From assembly GCA_000934455.1 (NCBI GenBank), contig KN883916.1, forward strand, positions 41,676-63,315: a DNA stretch of 21,640 nucleotides, written 5' to 3'. The notes beneath the pieces are model-generated. The model had not been told where the DNA came from, did no database searches, and saw only the letters and a list, made by a program, of their open reading frames with translations. Source of the stretch: Apostichopus parvimensis (taxonomy: Eukaryota; Echinodermata; Holothuroidea; Aspidochirotida; Stichopodidae). Positions 11,156 to 19,704 of the stretch are shown in pieces; position 1 is the first letter of the stretch; each line of letters opens with the position of its first letter. Both the position numbers and the translations under genes were made by a program.

Positions 11156-11467
11156 GTATTTGGAACACTGCCCTACTAATGTTTGTATTGCTTATTCTAA
11201 AGTTAGGTAAGTCAGTATTGCAACATGTTTTTATTTTTAACACATTGATTGCATCTGTACAGTTCTATACATTGAGTTCAACTACAATAACCATGAGCAG
11301 GCAAAACTTACCACTATCTCACTTGCATTTGTTTATGTTAAAGTGACCATATTCATACTTTAACTAAAACTCTTCTTCTACATTTGATAGTGTTCATCCA
11401 GAGTAGGTTACAGGATATTTTAAAGGTAGGCTATGTAGTATTGGCCCCAATTTAGCATACTATAATT
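11156..11467 (+). repeat. 312-bp tandem duplication, copy 1
   Basis: The segment from GTATTTGGAACACTGCC to the GCATACTATAATT word repeats immediately downstream with only a handful of substitutions. No coding is shared between the copies beyond chance ORFs. The near identity points to a recent duplication. Confidence 0.9.
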
Positions 11468-11780
11468 GTATTTGGAACACTGCCCTACTAATGTTTGTAT
11501 TGCTTGTTCTAAAGTTAGGTAAGTCAGTATTGCAACATGTTTTTATTTTTAACACATTGATTGCATCTGTACAGTTCAATACATTGAGTTCAACTACAAT
11601 AACCATGAGCAGGCAAAACTTACCACTATCTCACTTGCATTTTTTTATGTTAAAGTGACCATATTCATACTTTAACTAAAACATTTCTCCCACATTTGAT
11701 AGTGTTCATCCAGAGTAGGTTACAGGATATTTTAAAGGTAGGCTATGTAGTATTGGCCCCAATTTAGCATACTATAATTG
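11468..11780 (+). repeat. 312-bp tandem duplication, copy 2
   Basis: Second copy, offset exactly 312 bp from the first. Differences include TTCTATAC to TTCAATAC and a changed stretch near 11685-11695 (CATTTCTCCCAC). Its first word, TTTGGAACACTGC, also occurs at the left arm of the inverted repeat at 3752. Confidence 0.9.
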
Positions 11781-12690
11781 CTAGAAGATTTAAAAAAAGA
11801 ACGTTCCTAGAGGTCTTTACTTTCCAAATTGTTCTAAGGCATTCTACTTGAAAGCATAAGATGCCTGAATGTCCCAGTGAGGTAAATTTCCTCGAAGGTG
11901 GTAATAAAACCAGTTTCAAAACTTTGACCAAAGGTAACCATATTTGAAGATCTGGTATATTTGGGGCCAATACAGCACACCTGGTCGAGAGTTGCCGTTG
12001 AAGCCACCATATGTTTGTAGTAATGCAGTAAAATGTAGTCAAGGCAGCTGGAGGAGTCCAGTTTACCCCGGTGCCGAAGGTCATTCATCTTTTTGGGTTT
12101 TCTCTCCCTTACCCCTCACTCGGATTGGTAATCCCACCGCCTCATTTTGGCAAAGTGGTTAGACCTATCCAAACTGTGCTGGGGCCATGTATCACTATTT
12201 GTTTGGTTTTTTTGTGGATTGCCAGCAACAAAACTAAAAAAGTGTGAACCCTTAGTTTACTACTATTTATCTATCAAAAAGTTACGTAATGGATTAGAGC
12301 AATTTATCACAAAGTAGCGATGCAATTAATTCAAGTGCAGCAGATCACTCGGTTTGTAGCTGTCGTACGACATGCCAGCGAAAATCGGGAAAAAGGGTTT
12401 GCCCCAGTCGCATGGAGGATTTGTTTTACCCAGACAAATGCATTCTTTCATAGCCAATGAAAAATTGTGTACAACTATACGACAGTTGCTCGCACATAAC
12501 GCACACTACGATTACACAGTAGGCCTATAGGGTACGCAGAACTGAGATACGGATTGGAATTTCGGACACCTGAGAACTTTGCGGTAACAGTGCCCAGATC
12601 CATATCCTGTTTATAGCTAAGGATGAGAATGCCACAATAAAGGAATGAATCTGTTGTCGCTAGAGTAGAGGGCGGCATTGCTTTTATTTT
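11781..12690. other. Noncoding unique DNA near the right end of the TTAA element
   Basis: Several short overlapping ORFs lie on both strands at 11764-12162, but none shows a domain and they contradict each other. Nothing further is supported apart from the weak similarity at 12562-12598 to the inverted-repeat arm at 3752. Confidence 0.45.
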
Positions 12691-12696
12691 TAAATC

Positions 12697-12731
12697 GGGG
12701 AATACGGGGGAAATACGGGGGGAATACGGGG
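12697..12731 (+). other. Four-tract G-quadruplex motif beside the right terminus
   Basis: G-runs of 4, 5, 6 and 4 at 12697-12700, 12706-12710, 12717-12722 and 12728-12731 are separated by AATAC or AAATAC loops of 5-6 nt. This meets the usual G4 pattern and is also a short minisatellite of GGGGAATAC type. It ends 10 bp before the right terminal inverted repeat. The left end has no counterpart. Confidence 0.7.
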
Positions 12732-12740
12732 AGACAAGAA

Positions 12741-12757
12741 TAGCTGAAAGAATACCT
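12741..12757 (-). repeat. Right terminal inverted repeat
   Basis: It reads TAGCTGAAAGAATACCT, the inverted partner of 3107-3123 with two mismatches, and is followed directly by TTAA. Confidence 0.75.
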
Positions 12758-12761
12758 TTAA
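12758..12761. repeat. Right TTAA target-site duplication
   Basis: This TTAA sits between the right inverted repeat and resumed satellite sequence (CAATTTAAATGGTATTGTC, matching the array's CAATAAACATGTTATTGTC). Confidence 0.7.
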
Positions 12762-12844
12762 CAATTTAAATGGTATTGTCATAGATTGTGCATTATCAAT
12801 GTTGTGAAAATTACAATATATCATTCAAATTGTGTAAATTATAA
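12762..12844. repeat. Satellite array, rest of the monomer interrupted by the TTAA element
   Basis: It continues the G1-to-A2 monomer sequence exactly where 3102 stops (ATAGATTGTGCATTATCAAT and following). Confidence 0.85.
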
Positions 12845-12922
12845 GAATTAACAGGGAAAACTGTGTTTCTTTGAACGAGAAATAGATATTAACACGTATC
12901 TACAAATGTTAATCAAGAAAAG

Positions 12923-12934
12923 ACTTACTTCCTG
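12923..12934 (-). other. Splice-like cassette A2 (CAG-gaa-GTAAGT)
   Basis: The triplet is at 12929-12931 and would code for Glu, as in A1 and A4. Confidence 0.5.
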
Positions 12935-13305
12935 CAAAGAAACGAATATATAGAAGGAAGAAAGAACAAATCATCATATAACAGTGAAAAGACTGGACAC
13001 ACAAACACAGTGAATATGAGTTTAAAACAGCTGATCCAACTAAATTTACTTAGCTATTTCGTTTTTGGCTCATCACTTTACTAGATTATACCACAAATGG
13101 TTAAAATGTTGTAGTTACAAGGTCATTTCAGAAGAATCGTTCAATCTTCATCGACATTGCCAGTCATACAATCGATAAACATGTTAATGATTCAATTGTA
13201 CGTCATCAATGTTGTGTATATTATGAAGAATTAACAGGAATTGGTGGTTTATTTGCGGGGGGAGTAGATAATGACACGTATCTACAAACGTTAATCAAGA
13301 AGAAG

Positions 13306-13317
13306 ACTTACCCCCTG
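13306..13317 (-). other. Splice-like cassette B2 (CAG-ggg-GTAAGT)
   Basis: The triplet is at 13312-13314 and would code for Gly. B1 and B3 have GCG. Confidence 0.5.
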
Positions 13318-13722
13318 CGAAGAAACGAATATTTGGAAGTAAAGAACAAATCATCATTGAATAGGAAAAAGAATGGAAACACAAACACAGTGAATGTGAG
13401 TTTATTACAACTGATGCAACTAGCTTTCATAAGCTTTTTCCTGTTGTTCGCTCATAAACTCACTAGATCATATCAATAATGTTTCAATGCTGTAGTTTCA
13501 ATTTCATTTCAGAAGATTCATCTTTATCTCAATTGACATTACCAGTCATATAATGGATAAATATTTTATTGATATAATTGTGCGTCATCAATGTTGTGAA
13601 AATTGTAATATTCACTCAAATTGTGTAAGGAAATGAAGATTTTAAAAGGAATGGTTTGCATGGTGATTTCTTTAAAAGGGAACAGAAACTGACAAGTATC
13701 TACAAATGTTAATCAGAAAAAA

Positions 13723-13734
13723 ACTTACCAACTG
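13723..13734 (-). other. Splice-like cassette C2 (CAG-ttg-GTAAGT)
   Basis: The triplet is at 13729-13731 and would code for Leu, as in C1. Confidence 0.5.
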
Positions 13735-14070
13735 CAAGAATCACAGATAGATTGAAAAAGAAAGCAATAAATCATCAAATAATAGACAAAAGTTAGTAAA
13801 CACGTAGACAGGGTGACTTCAAATTGCGAGTTTTTTTGTTATGATTGAATCAAACAGTTTTTTAAGCCATTCCACTGTTGTGGCTCATCACTTCATTAGC
13901 TCATATCATTAATGTTTTAAAGTTAAAGTTACAAATTTATATCAGAACAAACGATCTATCTTCATTGAAATTGCTAATCATATCATCAACAATCATGTTA
14001 TTAAACTTGTATTAAATCGTCCGTTACCGATCTTGTGCAAATTATCAAATTTTATTCAAATTGTGTTTGT

Positions 14071-14278
14071 CACAGATCCACAGTCAACACCATGAAGACT
14101 GAGACCCCAGTTGGAGAACACTTTAACCTTCCCAACCATACTATTAACGACATGTCCCTTCAGGGGAAAGAATTCTTAGGTAGCCGTCCTGACCTAGTAC
14201 GAATCAGCAGAGAGAGGCTGTGGATGCAACGCCTTCGCACCATCCAACCCCATGGGTCTCAACTTTCAGGAAGGACAT
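14071..14278 (+). pseudogene. C-terminal endonuclease fragment of a Penelope-like element
   Basis: One open frame runs from the histidine just after the GIY-YIG catalytic arginine position to TGA at 14276-14278. It includes NLPNHTINDMSL and RISRERLWMQRLRTIQP. This copy keeps the frame that is broken near 17425 in the longer copy, so it is the better guide to the C-terminus. The catalytic part and the reverse transcriptase are absent. Confidence 0.8.
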
Positions 14279-14622
14279 GACTAACTTTTCTCCTGTCCTC
14301 CCCCCTCCTTCTCCCCTTGTTCCGCCCCCCATCACTTCTCTTCTGATAGCTCTCTTCCACCCCTTTTTTCTCCACACCTTTCTGTCTTTGTCCTTCTCCA
14401 GTTTATTCCCTACCCCTTCCTTTAATCCTCTCTTTGTCCCTCCACTGTTTATCTCCCACCTCTCCTCTTTCCCAGTTGGTTTCTTTCTTTCTTCTCTCCA
14501 TCCCTTGTCTACTAATCCCCTTATATCCATCTCTTTGTTCACCATGCTCCTTAACCTGTCTGTATTCTGTGTGTGTTTTTGTCCCTTTTGTTACTGTCAC
14601 TTGTCATTTAGCCTTTGAAGAA

Positions 14623-14637
14623 GATCCTGCTAGGATC
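14623..14637 (+). other. Terminal hairpin in Penelope-like 3' UTR (hammerhead-like remnant?)
   Basis: GATCCT-GCT-AGGATC forms a perfect 6-bp stem with a 3-nt loop. It is preceded by TTGAAGAA and followed by AAAACGTC. Compared with the hammerhead core CUGANGA-stem-GAAA, this copy has lost the G of GAAA. Confidence 0.35.
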
Positions 14638-14742
14638 AAAACGTCAGGCCAACTTACTTTTACACAAAATAAGAATTGACAGGAAATATTACCACCCATG
14701 TTAATAAATAATAACACTGATCTTCAAACGTTAATCATGATA

Positions 14743-14754
14743 ACTTACCGACTG
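14743..14754 (-). other. Splice-like cassette D2 (CAG-tcg-GTAAGT)
   Basis: The triplet is at 14749-14751 and would code for Ser. D1 and D3 have GCG. Confidence 0.5.
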
Positions 14755-15176
14755 CAAAGAAAGGAACAAATAGAAAGAAGAAGAGAACGAATCAATATTC
14801 AATAGAGAAAAAAACAGTAAAACAGTAAAAGCACTAACACGGTGACATTTAAATGTCAGTTTATTATAATTGAAACAACTAGTTTCATTAGCTGTTCTGC
14901 TGATATTGGCTCTTAACCTCACTAGCTGATAACATCGATGGGTAATGTTAGAGTCACACATTTATTTAAAAACAATTGATCTATCTCTATTGACATGGCG
15001 ATCCATGTAAACAATCAACATGTTATTGTCATAGATTGTGCGTTACCAATGTTGCAAACATTATATTTCATTCAAATTGTGAATGAAACTTAATTAACAG
15101 GATTGAATATCCCTGCTGGTTTCTTTGAAAAGGAAATAGATAATAACTCGTATCTAAAATGTTTATAATGATAAAG

Positions 15177-15188
15177 ACTTACGGTCTG
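15177..15188 (-). other. Splice-like cassette E2 (CAG-acc-GTAAGT)
   Basis: The triplet is at 15183-15185 and would code for Thr. The companion AG is kept as TTTTAG, 29 nt from the donor, despite a local deletion. Confidence 0.5.
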
Positions 15189-15597
15189 CAGAGAAACGAA
15201 TAGATAAAAGAAAAGACCAAATTATTATATAATAGAGAAAAACAGATAAAAATAAAAACACAGTGACTTCATGTAAGTCTATGATAAGTTAAACAACTAG
15301 TTTTCATAAGTTGTCCTTTTTTTTTGCCCAAAACCTGGTTGACTCATACAATTCATGTGTTAATATTAGAGTTACAAATTCAATTCCAAACAATCGGTTA
15401 ATCTTAATTGACATTCCAATTAAAGTAATCCATGAACATGTTATTATATTCAATTGTGCATTCCTAATGTTGTGAAAATTGTCACATTTTTTTTTAAAAA
15501 TAAAGAAGAACAAATATTTGACTTACAAATCCCTGGTGCCTTCTTTAAAAGTGGAATAGATCATTATATATATCTACAAACGTTAATCATGAAAAAG

Positions 15598-15609
15598 ACT
15601 TACGATCTG
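15598..15609 (-). other. Splice-like cassette F2 (CAG-atc-GTAAGT)
   Basis: The triplet is at 15604-15606 and would code for Ile. Confidence 0.5.
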
Positions 15610-15953
15610 CACCGAAACGAATAGATAGGAAGAATAAGAGAACAAATCGTAATATAATAGATAAAAATGTAAAAATATCACAATATCAAAATAGTGACTT
15701 CTAAACGAAAGCTATGATAATTGAAACAAGTAGTTTTCCTTAACCTTTTTGATGTTTGTAGCTAATCACCTCACTAGCTCATATATTCAATGGTTAAATA
15801 TGATAGTGATAATTCATGTCATAACAGTCGCTCTCTCTTTATTGACACTACCATTCATAACATCGATACACATGTTTTTAAATTAACAGGAATATAATTT
15901 CCCTCATGAGAAAAGTTAAAAACAATGTTCTACAAACGTTAATTATGATGAGT

Positions 15954-15965
15954 ACTTACCACCTG
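15954..15965 (-). other. Splice-like cassette G2 (CAG-gtg-GTAAGT)
   Basis: The triplet is at 15960-15962 and would code for Val. It survives although about 60 bp of the monomer are missing close by. Confidence 0.5.
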
Positions 15966-16260
15966 CAAAGAAAGGATCGGATGAAAAGAAGAAAAGAAGG
16001 AATATTATATAAAAGAGAAACCAGTAAACACACAAACACGGTGACTTTAACATGTCAGTTTATTATATTTGAAACAACACGTTTTCCTTAGCTTTTTTGT
16101 TGCTTTTGGTTCTTAACCTCACTAGCTGATAACTTCAATGGTTAATGTTAGAGTAACAAATTTATTTCAAACAAATTGATCTATCTTCCTTGACATGGGA
16201 CTCCATGTAAAAAATAAACATGTTATTGTCTGAGATTATGCGTTATAAGTAGTGAAAGTT

Positions 16261-16271
16261 ACAATATTTCA
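16261..16271. repeat. Left target-site duplication of the Penelope-like element
   Basis: ACAATATTTCA of the satellite recurs at 17963-17973 on the other side of the element, while uninterrupted monomers have it once. Confidence 0.75.
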
Positions 16272-16273
16272 TT

Positions 16274-16915
16274 TATGCAGCCCTGTCTAAGAAGGTCCAC
16301 CCTTGTCCACCCATCTCTGACATCAAAGTTCTCATGCAACAGGTTCTCACCAAAAACAACTTCACGTTCATGGACAAGCATTACCTTCAAAGACACGGGA
16401 CTGCCATGGGTACCAGGATGGCCCCTTCCTTTGCTTGCCTGTTTATGTCTAGCCTTGAAGAACTCATGCTCAGTACAGCTCCCTGCCGTCCTCTTATCTG
16501 GTGGCGCTACATTGATGACATATTCTTCGTTTGGACCAGTGATGAGGATAGCCTGCTCACCTTCATCAATCACATCAATTCTTTCCACAGCACCATCAAA
16601 TTCACCTCTGATTACTCTCACCAACAGGTTAACTTTCTCGATGTGACTGTTCGCAAGGAACACGGTTTTCTCTCTACAGACTTATACACCAAACCCACAG
16701 ACACACACCACCGTCACTGCAAGTCTGAAATTGCCTACAGTCAAGCACTTCGTCTTCATCGCATTTGCTCTGACAATTCCTCTTTCATTCGCCATACAGA
16801 TGCTTTGGAAAAACACCTTACTGCCAGGGGCCATAGTGCCAGAAGGGTGCGTGAAGCCATTCAGAGAGTCCGCTCCCTTCCCAGATCATCTACTTTGGCA
16901 GTGAAGCAAAAAAGG
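16274..16915 (+). pseudogene. Penelope-like reverse transcriptase (partial)
   Basis: The frame is open from the insertion junction, so the true N-terminus is lost and the ATG at 16334 is internal. HGTAMGTRMAPSFA is a family hallmark, followed by the catalytic WRYIDD (YIDD at 16508-16519) and NFLDVTV, then LYTKPTDTH and AYSQALRLHRIC. The stretch between TDTH and CKSEIAYSQ looks about 8-10 residues shorter than I expect in this family, so there may be an internal deletion. The frame is lost near the A-run at 16909-16914. RT would copy the element RNA during target-primed integration, but this copy cannot act. Confidence 0.88.
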
Positions 16916-17435
16916 GACGAGATTGCGACAACAAGCTCCCCCTGGTTGTTACTTTCCACCCAAATCTTCATCCTCTTCAGCAAATCACCTCTAACAACCA
17001 CAACTTTCTCCTCACTTCAGATAGACTCCAACGAGCCGTCCCTGAAAAACCCATCATCGCCTACAGACGACCACGCAACCTACGATACCTTCTTGTGCGT
17101 GCTGCTGTTCCACCTCTAACTTCTAACCCCACACCCATTCAGCATGGTACTTTCAAATGTGATCGTACTTCGAGATGCATAATCTGCAGCCACCACATTG
17201 TTGAATCCAATTCCATCACCAACCACAGCATGTAACTCACACACAAGACTAAGGGTCACATCACTTGCACAACCACTTATGTTATCTATCTGATCTCTTG
17301 TAGAGTTTGCGGCTTCCAGTATGTTGGCGAAACCAAAACCACCCTCAAGAAGCGATTCTATGGTCACAGATCCACAGTCAACACCATGAAGACTGAGAAC
17401 CCAGTTGGAAAACACTTTAACCTTCCCCCATACCA
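16916..17435 (+). pseudogene. Linker and GIY-YIG endonuclease of the Penelope-like element
   Basis: In the next frame the linker includes KPIIAYRRPRNLR and a Cys cluster (CDRTSRCIIC, about 17158-17187) typical of the zinc-binding linker. The nuclease shows YVIYLISC (17278-17301), QYVGE (17317-17331) and the catalytic Arg at 17353-17355. A TAA stop at 17233-17235 lies between the linker and the nuclease. The frame is lost again near 17425 (CCTTCCCCCATACC) compared with the other copy. The C-terminal residues then continue in another frame to about 17570. Confidence 0.87.
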
Positions 17436-17575
17436 TTAACGACATGTCCCTACAGGGGATTGAATCCTTAGGTAGCCGTCCTGACCTAGTACGAATCAGC
17501 AGAGAGAGGCTGTGGATGCAACACCTTCGCACCATCCAGCCTCATGGGCTTAACATTCAGGAAGGACATGAAAAA

Positions 17576-17905
17576 CTTTTCTTCTTTCCCCCTCCCTCTC
17601 CCCTTGTTCCCCACCCCCCTCCCCCATCACTCCTCTTTTCATAGCTATCTCCCACCCTTTTTTCTCCACACCTTTCTTTCTTTGTCCTTCTCCAGTTTAT
17701 TCCCTACCCCCTTTCCTTAATCCTCTCTTTGTCCCTCCACTGTCTGTCTCCTACCTCTCCTCTTCCCTTGTTGGTTTCCTTCTTTCTTCTCTCCATCCTT
17801 TGTCTACTATTCCCCTTACATCTATCTCTTTGTGTTCACCATGCTCATTAACCTGTCTGTATTCTGTGTGTGTTTTTTTTGTCCCTTCTGTTACTGTTAC
17901 TTGTC
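17576..17905 (+). other. Pyrimidine-rich 3' UTR of the Penelope-like element
   Basis: About 330 bp with a strong C/T bias on the plus strand, repeated in the short copy at 14280-14600. ORFs across it are low-complexity and overlap on both strands, so they are not genes. Confidence 0.8.
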
Positions 17906-17922
17906 ATTTAGCATTTGAAGAA

Positions 17923-17937
17923 GATCCTGCTAGGATC
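17923..17937 (+). other. Terminal hairpin followed by GAAAC (hammerhead-like remnant?)
   Basis: The same 6-bp stem as at 14623 is followed here by GAAACGTC and preceded by TTGAAGA. Hammerhead ribozymes are known in Penelope-like elements, with core CUGANGA-stem II-GAAA. Here all core bases are present except the first C, which is T. I find no convincing stem I, so the call is tentative. Confidence 0.4.
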
Positions 17938-17962
17938 GAAACGTCAGGTCAACTAACTTTAC

Positions 17963-17973
17963 ACAATATTTCA
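17963..17973. repeat. Right target-site duplication of the Penelope-like element
   Basis: ACAATATTTCA, identical to 16261-16271, after which the satellite monomer continues. Confidence 0.75.
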
Positions 17974-18072
17974 CTTAAATAGTGTAAATTATAGGAATTA
18001 ACAGGATTAAGTTGTTTATTTGAAAGGGGAGTAAATAATGACACGTATCTTCAAATGTTAATAAAGAAAAAG

Positions 18073-18084
18073 ACTTACGTTCTG
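18073..18084 (-). other. Splice-like cassette A3 (CAG-aac-GTAAGT)
   Basis: The triplet is at 18079-18081 and would code for Asn. The other three A monomers have GAA. Confidence 0.5.
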
Positions 18085-18456
18085 CATAGAAAAGAATCGA
18101 TAGAAAGAAGAAAGAACAAATCATCAAATAACAGTGAAAAGACTAGAAACACAACACAGTGAATGTGACTTTAAAACAGCTGATCCAAATCACTTTCCTG
18201 AGCTATTCCGTTTTTTTTTTGTTCATTACCTCACTAGATGACATCATTAATGGTTAAACGGTGTAGTTACAGGTTCATTTCATAGAATCGTTAAAATTTA
18301 ATTGACATTGCCAGCCATATAGTCGATAAACATGTTAATCATTCAATTGTACGTCATCAATGCTGTATAAATTAAACAGAATTAACAGGAATTGGTGGTT
18401 TCTTTAAAATCAGAGTAGACAATGACACGTATCTACCAACGTTTATCAAGAAAACG

Positions 18457-18468
18457 TCTTACCGCCTG
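18457..18468 (-). other. Splice-like cassette B3 (CAG-gcg-GTAAGA)
   Basis: The triplet is at 18463-18465 and would code for Ala. The sixth donor base is A, not T. Confidence 0.5.
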
Positions 18469-18863
18469 CAAAGAAACGAATAGATCAAAGAAAAGAACAA
18501 ATTATCATATAATAAGAAAAAGAATGGAAACATAAACACAACGAATGTGAGTTTATTACAAATGAAACAACTAGCTTAACTAAGCTTTTCACTCATCACC
18601 TCACTATATCATACCATTAATTGTAAAATGCTGTAGTTCCAAGTTCATTTGAGAAAAATCATTTCATCGTGATTGACCTTACCAGTCACATAATCGATAA
18701 ACATGTTATTGATTAATTGTGCTTCATCGACGTTGCGCAAATTGTAATATTTCACTCAAATTTTATAAGGATGTCAAGAATTGGAAGGAACTAATTGGCC
18801 TGGTGGTTTCTTTAAAAGGGGAATAGAAGCTGACACGAATCTACAAATGTAAGCACAAAAAAA

Positions 18864-18875
18864 ACTTACCAGCTG
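18864..18875 (-). other. Splice-like cassette C3 (CAG-ctg-GTAAGT)
   Basis: The triplet is at 18870-18872 and would code for Leu, a synonymous change from TTG. The pyrimidine tract is weaker (ATTATGTTGCAG). Confidence 0.45.
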
Positions 18876-19282
18876 CAACATAATTAAAAATATGGAGAGC
18901 AAAAGAAAGTAACAAATCATCACATAAAGTAGACAAGAATCAGTATAACGTAACCACAGTGACTTCAAATTACGAGTTTTCTTTAAATTATTGAATCAGA
19001 CAGTGTTGTTAAGCTTCTCCACTGTTGTGGCTCATCATTTCATTACACAATATCATTAATGGTTTAACGTAAAAATTACAAATTTGATCTCTCTTCATTG
19101 ATATTGCTATTCATATAATCCATAAACATTTGATTAAACTTGTATTGAACTTTGCGTTACCAATGTTGTGCAAATTATCAAATTTTAATCAAATTGTGTA
19201 TGTGAATTAAGAATTAACAGGAATATTTTCCATTATATTAATAGATAATAACACTGTTCTACAAACGTTAATCATGATAACT

Positions 19283-19294
19283 ACTAACCGCCTG
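19283..19294 (-). other. Splice-like cassette D3 (CAG-gcg-GTTAGT)
   Basis: The triplet is at 19289-19291 and would code for Ala. The donor is the weakest in the window (GTTAGT), but AG and GT are kept. Confidence 0.4.
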
Positions 19295-19704
19295 AAAAGA
19301 AACGAACAGATAAAAAGAAGGAAAGAACGAATCAATATTTAATAGAGAAAAATAGTCAAAACACAAACACGGTGACTTTAAAATGTCAGTTTATTATAAT
19401 TTAAACAAATAGTTTCCTCAGCTTTTCCGCTGCTTTCGGCCTTTTACCTCACTAGCTGATAACTTCAATGGCTAATGGTAGAGTTACATATTTATTTAGA
19501 AACAATAAATCTATCTTGATATATATTGCAATCCATGGAAACAATAAACATGTTATTGTCTAAGATTGTGCATTATCAATGTTGTGAAAATTACAATATT
19601 TCATTCAAATTGTGTAAATTTTGAAGAATTAAAAGGAATAACTGGGTTTCCTAGAACGAGAAATAGATATTAACACGTATCTACAAATGTTAATAAAGAA
19701 AAAG

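Larger units (their letters stand above)
3107..12757. mobile_element. 9.65-kb TTAA-flanked segment with terminal inverted repeats (Kolobok/T2- or piggyBac-like DNA transposon, probably non-autonomous)
   Basis: The satellite stops inside monomer G1 at 3102 and resumes at 12762 at the matching point of the monomer, so 9.65 kb was inserted. The ends are 17-bp inverted repeats (3107-3123 and 12741-12757, 15 of 17 identical), and TTAA lies directly outside each (3103-3106 and 12758-12761). Removing the insert and one TTAA leaves CCATG-TTAA-CAAT, close to the array consensus CCATGTAAACAAT. TTAA duplication is known for the piggyBac and Kolobok superfamilies. The outer sequence TTAAAGG resembles, as I recall, the conserved end of Xenopus T2/Kolobok elements, whereas piggyBac ends usually begin CCC. 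No transposase ORF is visible, so the element would be non-autonomous, decayed or loaded with captured DNA. It contains nested repeats and a LINE. It could instead be a composite of several insertions. Confidence 0.7.
14069..14664 (+). mobile_element. 5'-truncated Penelope-like element
   Basis: The sequence from GTCACAGATCCACAG onward matches 17363-17962 of the longer copy closely, including the pyrimidine-rich 3' UTR and the terminal hairpin. It holds only the end of the endonuclease and the 3' UTR. Satellite sequence lies on both sides (CAAATTGTGT before, AAGAATTGACAGG after). No clear target duplication is visible. The right boundary is uncertain by a few bases. Confidence 0.85.
16272..17962 (+). 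mobile_element. Penelope-like element (reverse transcriptase plus GIY-YIG endonuclease), 5'-truncated and inactive
   Basis: The insert is 1,691 bp. Removing it together with one target duplication makes the G2-to-A3 spacing 417 bp, as expected for the array. It begins inside the reverse transcriptase frame, followed by a linker with a Cys cluster, a GIY-YIG nuclease, a pyrimidine-rich 3' UTR and a terminal hairpin. This domain order is that of endonuclease-containing Penelope-like elements. Two frame changes and one stop codon inactivate it. The 14069-14664 segment is a second, shorter copy in the same orientation. Confidence 0.9.
12845..17994. repeat. Satellite HOR copy 2, monomers A2-G2 with two Penelope-like insertions
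   Basis: The landmark triplets lie at 12929, 13312, 13729, 14749, 15183, 15604 and 15960. A2-to-B2 is 383 bp, exactly as in copy 1, and most other spacings agree within a few bases once the insertions are removed. Between F2 and G2 about 60 bp are missing near 15880, where the segment ending in CAAATTGTGTATG is absent compared with G1. C2-D2 is interrupted at 14069-14664 and the monomer leading to A3 at 16272-17962. Confidence 0.9.
17995..19625. repeat. Satellite HOR copy 3, shortened to A3-B3-C3-D3/G hybrid
   Basis: The landmark triplets lie at 18079, 18463, 18870 and 19289. After D3 the next monomer is class A, so E, F and G are missing. The first part of the D3 monomer is D-like (CGAATCAATATTTAATAGAG), while from about 19400 it carries G-like words (GCTTTCGGC, GATAACTTCAATGG). 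This fits an unequal exchange between a D and a G monomer. Confidence 0.85.

Noticed and set aside
12148..12158. TGGCAAAGTGG, a good match to a tRNA A-box
   Set aside because: There is no B-box at the expected distance and no cloverleaf, so neither a tRNA gene nor a tRNA-derived SINE is supported.
11764..12162. Overlapping ORFs of 72-106 residues on both strands
   Set aside because: There are no recognisable domains, the frames contradict each other, and part lies in the tandem duplication.
14220..14618. ORFs on both strands across 14204-14679 and 17405-17982
   Set aside because: They are low-complexity readings of the pyrimidine-rich 3' UTR. Only the first part of the 17405 frame is real endonuclease tail.
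16334..17119. 261-residue ORF taken as an intact reverse transcriptase gene
   Set aside because: The start is internal, the element is 5'-truncated, and the last 60 or so residues are out of frame after a frameshift.
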